DNA of 64,000 nt from Isoetes taiwanensis (Eukaryota > Streptophyta > Lycopodiopsida > Isoetales > Isoetaceae), in NCBI GenBank assembly GCA_021234155.1, contig JAJEKV010000086.1, positions 4,017,461 through 4,081,460 of the forward strand. The letters run 5' to 3'. Shown piece by piece: positions 1 to 9,702 of the stretch. Position numbers and translations under genes: made by a program. The stretch's first letter is position 1. The number at the start of each line of letters is the position of its first letter. The notes below the pieces were generated by a model that was given only the letters and a program-made list of their open reading frames with translations, did not search any database and had not been told where the DNA came from.

Positions 1-636
1 GCACGCCGAAGCGATTAGTAAACATTGCTCAGAGGTTTTCAGAATCAAGAGGCTCTGATACCAAACTGATACGAAGACAAGATTTTCACTATAAAACAAA
101 GTACAGAAAATGGAAACAATCAGCAAATAACTTCAAATTCCAGCCTTCACGGCAATGCTCTCCACCTAATCGGGCTCAGGCCAGCAAGAAATCGTTATCT
201 TGCTTCCCAAAACGCATCCAGGTATTCAACTTCAATGATCAAATTCAATCAATTCAGACTACATGCAAGATAGCTAGCTTCGCTCAGAGCTCAACTGGAA
301 ATTCCTACCTCGAATGAGAGCAGCAACTTTTTTATATAGGCGAAGAACCTTTTTCCGGATTTACCTTTGTTGGCTACAAATATCTTGTTTAAAAGGCAGA
401 TAGACAGGAATATCAGAGATTCGGCTTATAATATCATGGATTTGCCCTTTTTGCAGGTCCAGATCGGCCTTTTCCCAAGATCCGAAAGCTATTTTTGCCT
501 CTGATACAGTTTCGGCTGATTGATCTCGCATCCCATTATCATCCACGTTTTAGATATTTTAATCTTTAAGTTCCAATGGTTCATTGTTTTAATAGTTATC
601 TACCTAACATGACCCTAACCATATTTTAAAACCATA
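1..636 (-). mobile_element. TR-GAG LTR element, 5' end and truncated 5' LTR (partial)
   Basis: The window opens inside a minus-strand gag-only LTR retrotransposon. The gag start codon is the complement of 23-25. A primer-binding site complementary to initiator tRNA-Met (TTGGTATCAGAGCC on the minus strand) lies at about 51-64. The LTR begins at 67 with the usual terminal CA (TGATACG on the plus strand). The LTR is cut off at about 636, where the sequence joins unit A of the Hint array. The identical junction recurs at about 8211, so truncation preceded the tandem duplication. Confidence 0.75.
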
Positions 637-1597
637 TTAATCTGAAAGTTGGATCTACTAAGAAATAAGATCAAAATTATATGCTCTTGGATATTAGAGC
701 CAACACCCTTCAATATAAGAGCCAACATTGTTGTAAGAGCGCCATGATCTCAACATGATGATGTCATAGCCGGAGTATGGACTTGAACGCCATAGCTAAA
801 GAAGAGGTAAAAATGTCTGCATAATTAAACCTAACAAAAACCTCATCTTAGGATAATGACTCTTTTTCCTTGAAATTCTGGTGTGACGTGCGTCCTTTCA
901 CGCTATAATTTCAACCAAAAGTTTATTCTTGTCTACAAAAAGTTAGGGAGATAGAAGACTACATCATTGAAACATAGGCAACATCCCCAATTCAACATCT
1001 TTCTTGGTTGTTTGAAAAGTTTGAAAGATAGAAGATTGTGTCATGCCACATAGATTGAAAGTCTGAAAGATAGAAGATTGAGTCTTGCCACATAGACAAC
1101 ATCCCCACACCACCATTGCTTTATTGGGTCCACCTCCAACCTCCAACCACTTTACATTGCGAATCTGGGCAGCCTCGAACTTGAGATATATTCGTTCTAA
1201 GCCTAGTGTGTCATCACTAGGCCAAACGTTCAGGTGAATGCATTGTTTATAACTCATGTGAAGCAAAAGATTTACATTGCATTGTAAATCCTCATATATT
1301 TGAAATGGAAATAATGGATTTTTTCACTATGGTCTAGGACTGGAATTACATCAATCTATCCCCTCTCTGCCATCGAAAGTCCCTATAATTCTAGAAAACC
1401 ATCCGCATTGGAGTGGTGGCATTTTGCAGTTGCAATGGCCGCTGATAGCACTCGAGGCATTGCGGTAGTAGCAACACCCGAGGGGTTGCATGAGCGATGA
1501 GTGGCGGCAGCGAACGAAACATTGGGGGGTGCATGAGTAATAACAACAACAACCAGAAGTAGTACCACGAGGATAGCAACACAAAGGGTAGTAAAGT

Positions 1598-1790
1598 GGT
1601 TTTTCCTCAAAACCCCGGGCGGGGTTTTTACTTGGAATAGTAATCATTCTGATGCGCTCCGTCATTGGGCTCCATAGGTCGATTGGTCTCTGTAGATGAT
1701 AAAAATCATTCTATTATATTCTATTTTATTCCATTCCATTCTATTTTATTCTATTCTATTCCATTCTATTCCATTCTATTCCATTCCATT
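1598..1790 (+). mobile_element. LINE 3' end with pentanucleotide tail (unit A)
   Basis: The block has the 3' end shared by the LINE relics at 12133 and 46180: a GGTTTTTCC start, an AAAACCCC/GGGGTTTT hairpin, the CCATAGGTCGATTGGTCTC motif, then an imperfect TTCTA/TTCCA tail. Only the 3' region is recognisable. The 950 bp upstream (637-1597) is shared by units A, B and C but holds no coding sequence I can recognise. Confidence 0.65.
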
Positions 1791-2121
1791 GTAATAATGC
1801 CTTCGTGAGTTCATGTTTCTCTTTGTAATAATGTCTTCATACAAGGAAGAAGAATAGTTGTGCCTATTATCGTTCTAACTTGTTAATACCACAAATTAGT
1901 TTATGACATAAATAAGTACATTTGGTGTTTGAATCTATGGAAAAACCCACGCGCACACCATGTATTAAGTCAAGAATCGTGCCATTTTGAATCCTTTGTC
2001 AACACCTGTTTTTGAATAAATTGGCATCTTTATATTAATGTTTATATTGAAGATTATTATGATATTCCAATCCTATCCTATTTAAAGGACCCCTCATACA
2101 TAGACTTACAAGTCCTCAGCA

Positions 2122-3350
2122 ATGGCTCGGGCTATAGCATTATGCTTCTCCTTGTTCATCTCTTTCATGTTGGCCCTGGCGATTTATCTTCTAGGCATTT
2201 GCTCCGGACTACTTCCTCAACTCCACCTCCCCTCCTCCATCTCCACCTCCCCCCTCCTCCATCTCCACCCCCCCTCCTCCATCTCCTCCTCCTCCTCCTC
2301 CTCCCCTCCTCCATCTCCACCTCCCCCTCCTCCATCTCCTCCTCCTCCACCTTCTCCTCCCCCACCACCCCCTAGTAAACAAGTTTGTTTTCCAGGTGAG
2401 CATATCAACGATGTTTCCTTATCAAATTTCGATTAAGATGTTAATAATACACTTGTCTAAAATCTAGGTGATGCCTTGGTGCAACTGATAAATTGTGAGA
2501 AGAAAGCAATGAGAGATCTTGAAGTTGGTGATAAGGTATTTAACCAACGATGATAATATATAGGCACATTCTTACTAATATCTTTCATTTAGGTGGCTGT
2601 ATTCTCCAAGGATGGAAAGATTGTCTACAGTGACATTTATGCATTTGGTCATAAGGATCCAAACACCTTTAGTGAATTTTTAAGAATAAGCTTTAAAAGT
2701 CGTGATATATATTCTACTCCATATGCTCTTGAGCTCACGACTCTTCATTTTGTGCCGATTTTGGAAGGTATCCACTTGTTCCAGCTTATGATCTTTTATA
2801 ATACTACCTATCTCATGGTTTTGTAAAAAAATAGATGAGCATCAAGGTCTTAAATATAAGCGTGCACAAGATATTAGGATCGGTGATACTATGTGGAGCA
2901 TGGGAAACTCATCCTTGGAAGTCACAGGTAAAATTCTTAACTTGAAAACATTGTTGAGTTTTTGTTGACATTGGTAGCACGATGTTCTTGCAGACATATC
3001 TAGAGTGTGGAAGCAAGGGTTATATAATCCCCTCTCAATGGATGGCACCATAATGGTGAACGGCGCCCCTAGCATCTGTTCATAGTGAATGGTTCCTCGA
3101 TCATATATTTGATGTATTTGGTATAACCTCATTGCTCCCACTTGCATATCAAGCAATTCTAACTCCTCTACGTGCTACGTATTGCATCCTCGGCAAGAAC
3201 ATCTATGTGCCCATCTATAATTGGGTGGATTTAATGTTGGATGTGGCCAGCTTTGGCACTAAATATGGAGGAGCCATGGCCCTTGCCACTGCTACTGTTG
3301 CAGGTCTTGTGTCTACGATTATGATATCTAAGAACAATAAACGTGAATAG
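2122..3350 (+). pseudogene. Hint-domain (Hog-type) gene, copy A, frameshifted
   Basis: Exons corresponding to copy B lie at 2122-2395, 2468-2535, 2593-2767, 2835-2927 and 2994-3350. The splice sites are conserved and the Hint start CFPGD is intact. There are two lesions. In exon 1 a one-base deletion after the signal peptide (about 2175) shifts the mature region into another frame, rich in Leu and Ser. Indels in the proline repeat restore the frame before CFPG. In exon 5 an extra base near 3062 (GGCGCC in place of GATG) shifts the frame inside the last Hint strand, and a stop follows within about ten codons. The conserved C-terminal segment and hydrophobic tail are therefore lost. If translated, it would give a Hint protein cut off near the VNDVLAS region. 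I judge it a decaying copy. Confidence 0.8.
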
Positions 3351-5300
3351 GTCATTCCATGATTATTCAATATGTATATCCACCAAAGGTTGTCTTGATT
3401 ATTAGCAGCCATAGTGGTTGGATTAATTAATATTAAATTATTGTGGTCATAGCGGTCATAATGGCCATATTCAAAAGACTTCAATAATACTTGATTTATC
3501 AATATTTTTTTGTTAAATGTCTTTGTGAATGCTATTTTTTTCTTTTCTTTTCTCATCAACACCCCCCACCCGACCCCCCAACACACATACACATACATAC
3601 AACATACACTAGTTTTCTTTTAACTCTCTCGTTGTGTATGAGGAGAGATAATTTTTATAGATACAATAAAAATATAACTCCCTTGCATTTTGAATCTGCA
3701 CTAAATAGCCTTGCATTATGGTTCCAATATTAGTATCCTTCTATCTATCTCGACTTGCATGCTACAAAAGCTAGTAGGATTGTAGATGCTCCTAGCTAGA
3801 ATCCCATAGATCCCAATGTGGCATGTGCACAAGAGCCCACCTGGTTGTGAATGCTATATTGTGATATGAGCACCAAACAATGGACACCACAGTAAAGTGG
3901 AGGTGGGGCCTTGCTCAGCGTTGGCTATTGGGGCCCCTATAGTGTTCTAGGCTTATAGTCGGTCACTGCGTTTGGGCCAGGTATGGTTCAGACACCCCCT
4001 GGGTCACAGGCGTTGACCCAAAAGGTTGTCCTGGGCTCGATAGGTGCGGGTGATCTCGACCTATGGATTTTGGGGGTTTAAGTCGGATATGGACTTGTGC
4101 TGCCACGATCTTCTAGCCACTCATTGAACCATTGTGCTCTGGGAAGGGACATCCCATTCTTGCCTCATCGGACAAGGGAGATATGACCTGGAGTAGTCTC
4201 ATAGGGTGACTCCATGAGATTACATCTTCAGAAGGCTACAATCAGGCTACATCATGTTTCAACCTATCTGCAAAGTGTGCACAAAAGGGGCGGATGGAGC
4301 GGACTATCCTAGGCAATGTTCTACGTCAATCAACACCATTGTCATGATTATTTCTGTTGTTATTTGGAGACCATGACCTTCAGTCGACCCCCTTTGAGTC
4401 TGAGCCCGAGGTAGCCCTCATTTATGATGCTTTTACATGTTATGTTGATATTATGTTGATGATCGTATTGATGTTGGATGGACCACACTTCGTGGTCGCA
4501 TATTATTTGTATATATTATTGCTAGTACTAACATGTATATATGCTTTCACGGTATAGAATATCCCAGAGAAGGCATGGGAGGAATGACACCTCCGTGTCC
4601 TTCGCTCGAACACTTGGCCATCACAAGTGGTCTGAGTCAGATAGAGGGTCTTTTTTAGTGATAGCATTACTGGGAAAGAGGATTTTCTATATTTATATGA
4701 TGGAATAATCGCATAGGTTTGCATTACCAAAAAATGTGTAGCATGACCCAATCATCGTGTTGTGCCTCAAATGATTGTTGTTCAAAGTGGGCTTATGTTC
4801 TTTCCTTTCAAGCTACGTTTGTTAAATAGTCCAAAGTTTAGCTCTCATGTTTCCTGAGGCCCCTCTCTTTGCGCAATGTCGTAAGTCTCACTAGCAGGTT
4901 CCTCCCTTGGCTATTATCACTGCACCTCCTGCTCCTAGCTCTACTCCTCCTTCAGTAGATGTCTCTTGCCACCCTGTGACTTCTTCTACCTCTATTCCAG
5001 CCATAGGTCCCACAACTAAGTTACTAGATCAACAAAGGCAAAGGCTGGATGAGATTTAAAGATCGCAAGAGGAAGTTGAAGAGTTTTGTGGGCAGTACAT
5101 GGACATTGATCGTCGTGGCACCCATCCTCGGCCTAAACATCTACCTGCTCTTTGTCAACCTCAAATATTAGCTAAACATTATCATACTTCTGCATCTCAG
5201 CTCTCCTCACCACTTGCTTTACGTAATTCTGCTCCTCTTATTGCATACGGTCACTTTGCTCCACTCCGATGGATGATTTGGTCGAAGATAGGACTGTCAC
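3351..5300 (+). other. Noncoding 3' module of unit A
   Basis: The block is shared by all four units (3351-5300, 10946-14914 with insertion, 25105-27053, 29159-31205). It starts with the presumed 3' UTR, then a pyrimidine tract and CA-rich microsatellite near 3535-3610. A 66-codon open stretch at 4357-4557 begins with TTG, not ATG, and would encode two hydrophobic segments. A Pro/Ser-rich reading frame at about 4915-5300 is broken in every copy by the same TAA after DQQRQRLDEI. These look like relics of an older element. I cannot name a family. Confidence 0.5.
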
Positions 5301-5964
5301 TGATACGAAGACAAGATTTTCACTATAAAACAAAGTACAGAAAATGGAAACAATCAGCAAATAACTTCAAATTCCAGCCTTCACGGCAATGCTCTCCACC
5401 TAACCGGGCTCACACCAGCAAGAAATTGTTATCTTGCTTCCCAAAACGCATCCAGGTATTCAACTTCAATGATCAAATTCAATCAATTCCGACTACAGGC
5501 AAGATAGCTAGCTTCGCTCAGAGCTCAACTGGAAATTCCTACCTCGAATGAGAGCAACAACTTTTTTATATAGGCGAAGAACCTTTTTCTGGATTTACCT
5601 TTGTTGGCTACAAATATCTTGTTTAAAAGACAGATAGACAGGAATATCAGAGATTCGACTTATAATATCATGGATTTGCCCTTTTTGCAGGCCCAGATCG
5701 GCCTTTTCCCAAGATCCGAGAGCTATTTTTGCCTCTGATACAGTTTCGGCTGATTGATCTCGCATCCCGTTATCATCCACGTTTTAGATATTTTAATCTT
5801 TAAGTTCCAATGGTTCATTGTTTTAATAGTTATCTACCTAACATGACCCTAACCATATTTTAAAACCATAGTTTAAAGCTTGAACCACCCTTGACTCATT
5901 AATTGCTAATATTTAACTCCGGATGCGTTGGACCTGAACCGCTCCCCCGAGCACCACCATATCA
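5301..5964 (-). mobile_element. TR-GAG 3' LTR (unit A/B element)
   Basis: This is the 664-bp 3' LTR of a minus-strand element. It begins TGATACG and ends CCATATCA on the plus strand, so in element sense it runs TGATATGG to CGTATCA. The 5' partner is at 7640-8211. Unit B keeps the empty site near 14836, where GGACTGTC runs straight into TTGCCACAGG. The LTR therefore inserted after the unit existed. Confidence 0.8.
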
Positions 5965-6021
5965 ATTCCTCCCCTTCCCGGGATTGATCGCCCTCGATCA
6001 AGGAATTATATGGCAAATTTA

Positions 6022-6199
6022 CCACAACCAAGTCCATGGTTGCAACCCTAGTTGAATACTCTAGAAATACCACAGTCAAATCCATGACTGCAACCCTAGT
6101 TGATTTCTCAACTAGAAATACCACAGTCAAATCCATGACTGCAACCCTAGTTGATTTCTCAACTAGAAATACCACAGTCAAATCCATGACTGCAACCCT
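6022..6199 (-). repeat. 51-bp tandem repeats with palindromic cores in TR-GAG
   Basis: About three and a half units of 51 bp lie between gag and the 3' LTR, each with a short dyad around ATGACT/AGTCAT-like cores (CAGTCAAATCCATGACTG). The same block recurs at 22541-22684 and 27737-27921. Because 51 is a multiple of three, the element-sense strand reads open here as a 17-residue repeat. In the 22541 copy the frame has a stop, so coding is doubtful. Confidence 0.8.
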
Positions 6200-6462
6200 G
6201 ATTGAGTCCACAATCATAAATATTCAAGTCTAGCCCTTTGGCTAAAAATTTGATCCGGGCTTTAAAGCCAAAAAGTTTTCTTTATATACTTAAATAGTAA
6301 ACAATGAAACCAACATCTATGCTGCAGACATAGTTATTGTTTCTTAAACTTAAAATTTAACCCTACCCTCCTTCATGGAGTTATCACTTACCAACCTATT
6401 TCAAATAGGCAATTTGCAGTTTCCCCCTTTCCTTTTGCACTTCGTCGGCAAAAGTTACTTGT

Positions 6463-7598
6463 TTATTCGTTTTGGCGCTTCTCGGCCGATTGCTCTTCCA
6501 CCTGAGTCATTTGAGCCGAAGGTCCACTAGAACGAGGATTTGATCTATACTCAGTTCTGCCTGATTCCCTACGTTCCTCCCGATTGCCCCGATCATTCGG
6601 ATCTCTTTTTGCGTTTAACTTCGGGCAGTCTACCTTAAGATGTGGTCCTCCGCAGTAATAACACCCACTTTTCTTGAAGGAAGGTCTATCAGTCTGATTA
6701 TCCCACTTCATTCTCTGGGCTTGTTCGTGATTATTACCCACACTTGCTCTAGCCCTTTTATTTCCCTTATCAGAATTCTTGCTATTGCTCGCTTTTTCAG
6801 TGCTTGTTTTGCCATTGCCTTTGTCCTCAGGGTATCCATTCCATATACTACAATTTATAAAATCAGGATTTAACTTCCTTTCCGCAGATATAGCTTTCTT
6901 TGTTGCTTCTTCCAAAGTCTGAGGATCTATAAAACATAATTCTGCATACAAGGAATTTTTAAGTCCCGCTATATATTTTCTTAGTAACTCCTTCTCTGTT
7001 AACCCATCCATTTGAGTGGACAAGTACTGGAATTTAGATGTGTACTGATAGACTGACTCATTGTCACATTGCTTGAATAGATCCCATTCCCGTTTGACTT
7101 CATTATGATAGTTAGCTGCCAGATTGTAACCTTCAAAAGCTTCTTTGAAGCTCTTCCATGTCAAAATCTTTGGATCCATTCTTTTTCTTCCTTGCCACCA
7201 GATTCTTGCCATATCTGTCAAATATTTGTCCATTGCCTGCAGCTTCTATTCTGCTTTTCAGTAGCTTTTACTAGTTCAAAATAGCTTTCCCATGTAGAAA
7301 GAAATCCAAAGACAGTAGGCGGGTTTCTCTTTTCACAGGAAAAAGTAGGCATTCCCGCAACTTTCTCTAACCATTTACAAGAATATTCTCGGAGGCAAAC
7401 CTGGATGAATTATGTTGTGCATTCGCTTTTGCCGTAAGGCTCGTAGAAATTTATTAGCCGCAATACGTATTCCAATTGTTTTTGACGATCTGCAGGATTG
7501 GTAGAAGGAGAAATGGCCATTTGATATGCTATGTAGCTGGCATTGCTAATAGCCTGGGTATATTGATGATCAGGCACGCCGAAGCGATTAGTAAACAT
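6463..7598 (-). pseudogene. gag-like gene of TR-GAG element (degenerate)
   Basis: This is a minus-strand gag polyprotein-like gene. It starts MFTNRFGVPDHQYTQ at 7598, is frameshifted between about 7410 and 7233, then reads from MDKYLTDMARIWWQGRK at 7233 to 6463. It contains the retrotransposon-gag core (WWQGRKRMDPKILTWKSFKEAF, then YTSKFQYLSTQMDG) and a CCHC zinc knuckle (CYYCGGPHLKVDCP) near 6630-6670. A Lys/Arg/Asn-rich stretch follows. No protease, reverse transcriptase, RNase H or integrase exists anywhere between the LTRs. The protein would be a capsid/nucleocapsid that packages RNA. The element needs pol from elsewhere. Confidence 0.8.
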
Positions 7599-7623
7599 TG
7601 CTCAGAGGTTTTCAGAATCAAGA

Positions 7624-7637
7624 GGCTCTGATACCAA
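7624..7637 (-). other. Primer-binding site, tRNA-iMet type
   Basis: The complement reads TTGGTATCAGAGCC, matching the initiator tRNA-Met primer site common in plant LTR elements. It sits two bases inside the 5' LTR edge at 7640. Confidence 0.8.
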
Positions 7638-7639
7638 AC

Positions 7640-8211
7640 TGATACGAAGACAAGATTTTCACTATAAAACAAAGTACAGAAAATGGAAACAATCAGCAAA
7701 TAACTTCAAATTCCAGCCTTCACGGCAATGCTCTCCACCTAATCGGGCTCAGGCCAGCAAGAAATCGTTATCTTGCTTCCCAAAACGCATCCAGGTATTC
7801 AACTTCAATGATCAAATTCAATCAATTCAGACTACATGCAAGATAGCTAGCTTCGCTCAGAGCTCAACTGGAAATTCCTACCTCGAATGAGAGCAGCAAC
7901 TTTTTTATATAGGCGAAGAACCTTTTTCCGGATTTACCTTTGTTGGCTACAAATATCTTGTTTAAAAGGCAGATAGACAGGAATATCAGAGATTCGGCTT
8001 ATAATATCATGGATTTGCCCTTTTTGCAGGTCCAGATCGGCCTTTTCCCAAGATCCGAAAGCTATTTTTGCCCTCGATACGAGTTTTATTTGATTGATCT
8101 CAAGATCCCATTATCATCCACGTTTTAGATATTTTAATCTTTAAGTTCCAATGGTTCATTGTTTTAATAGTTATCTACCTAACATGACCCTAACCATATT
8201 TTAAAACCATA
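7640..8211 (-). mobile_element. Truncated TR-GAG 5' LTR (unit A/B junction)
   Basis: About 572 bp of LTR, nearly identical to 67-636 and to most of 5301-5872. It lacks the outer 90 bp or so, including the TATGGTGG start. It joins unit B at the same point as the copy at 636. The element between A and B therefore has one full LTR and one broken LTR. Confidence 0.8.
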
Positions 8212-9171
8212 TTAATCTGAAAGTTGGATCTACTAAGAAATAAGATCAAAATTATATGCTCTTGGATATTAGAGCCAACACCCTTCAATATAAGAGCCAA
8301 CATTGTTGTAAGAGCGCCATGATCTCAACATGATGATGTCATAGCCGGAGTATGGACTTGAACGCCATAGCTAAAGAAGAGGTAAAAATGTCTGCATAAT
8401 TAAACCTAACAAAAACCTCATCTTAGGATAATGACTCTTTTTCCTTGAAATTCTGGTGTGACGTGCGTCCTTTCACGCTATAATTTCAACCAAAAGTTTA
8501 TTCTTGTCTACAAAAAGTTAGGGAGATAGAAGACTACATCATTGAAACATAGGCAACATCCCCAATTCAACATCTTTCTTGGTTGTTTGAAAAGTTTGAA
8601 AGATAGAAGATTGTGTCATGCCACATAGATTGAAAGTCTGAAAGATAGAAGATTGAGTCTTGCCACATAGACAACATCCCCACACCACCATTGCTTTATT
8701 GGGTCCACCTCCAACCTCCAACCACTTTACATTGCGAATCTGGGCAGCCTCGAACTTGAGATATATTCGTTCTAAGCCTAGTGTGTCATCACTAGGCCAA
8801 ACGTTCAGGTGAATGCATTGTTTATAACTCATGTGAAGCAAAAGATTTACATTGCATTGTAAATCCTCATATATTTGAAATGGAAATAATGGATTTTTTC
8901 ACTATGGTCTAGGACTGGAATTACATCAATCTATCCCCTCTCTGCCATCGAAAGTCCCTATAATTCTAGAAAACCATCCGCATTGGAGTGGTGGCATTTG
9001 CAGTTGCAATGGCCGCAGTAGCACTCTGAGGCATTGCAGTAGTAGCAACACCCCGAGGGGTTGCATGAGCGATGAGTGGCAAAGAACGAAAACATTGGGG
9101 GGTGCATGAGTAATAACAACAACAACCAGAAGTAGTACCACGAGGATAGCAACACAAAGGGTAGCAGCAGT

Positions 9172-9371
9172 GGTTTTTCCTCCGAAAACCCTTCGGGGCA
9201 GGGGTTTTTTAACTGGAATAGTAATCATTCTGATGCGCTCCGTCATTGGGCTCCATAGGTCGATTGGTCTCTGTAGATGATAAAAATCATTCTATTATAT
9301 TCTATTTTATTCCATTCCATTCTATTTTATTCTATTCTATTCCATTCTATTCCATTCTATTCCATTCCATT
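9172..9371 (+). mobile_element. LINE 3' end with pentanucleotide tail (unit B)
   Basis: Counterpart of 1598-1790, with a better preserved hairpin (GAAAACCCTTCGGGGC then GGGGTTTTTT) followed by the CCATAGGTCGATTGGTCTC motif and the TTCTA/TTCCA tail. Confidence 0.65.
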
Positions 9372-9659
9372 GTAATAATGCCTTCGTGAGTTCATGTTTC
9401 TCTTTGTAATAATGTCTTCATACAAGGAAGAAGAATAGTTGTGCCTATTATCGTTCTAACTTGTTAATACCACAAATTAGTTTATGACATAAATAAGTAC
9501 ATTTGGTGTTTGAATCTATGGAAAAACCCACGCGCACACCATGTATTAAGTCAAGAATCGTGCCATTTTGAATCCTTTGTCAACACCTGTTTTTGAATAA
9601 ATTGGCATCTTTATATTAATGTTTATATTGAAGATTATTATGATATTCCAATCCTATCC

Positions 9660-9668
9660 TATTTAAAG
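9660..9668 (+). promoter_or_regulatory. Probable TATA box of Hint gene copy B
   Basis: TATTTAAAG lies 34 bp upstream of the ATG at 9703, in a stretch conserved in all four copies (CTATTTAAAGGACCCC). If it is used, the 5' leader would be only a few bases long, so initiation may instead be upstream or at a downstream purine. Confidence 0.45.
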
Positions 9669-9702
9669 GACCCCTCATACATAGACTTACAAGTCCTCAG
9701 CA

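Larger units (their letters stand above)
637..5300 (+). repeat. Hint-array unit A
   Basis: First of four copies of a segment carrying a Hint-domain gene. In order it holds a noncoding block with a 42-bp internal duplication (about 1010-1100), a LINE 3' end, the gene, a 3' flank with CA- and pyrimidine-rich tracts, and a noncoding module (3750-5300). It is bounded on both sides by TR-GAG LTRs. Position 1 corresponds to 7574, so A and B were once a direct tandem of about 7.57 kb. Confidence 0.85.

Noticed and set aside
2165-2408. Gly-rich and Arg/Trp-rich open frames on the minus strand (also at 9687-10004 and 24323-24562)
   Set aside because: They are antisense shadows of the proline-tract microsatellite.
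4357-4557. 66-codon hydrophobic frame conserved in all units
   Set aside because: It starts with TTG, has no ATG, and sequence identity among the young copies explains its openness; kept only as part of the module description.
6036-6233. Repetitive open frame and CRISPR-like look of regular repeats (also 22541-22684 and 27737-27921)
   Set aside because: Adjacent 51-bp tandem units without unique spacers inside an LTR element of a plant genome; not CRISPR, and the plus-strand frame is antisense to the element.
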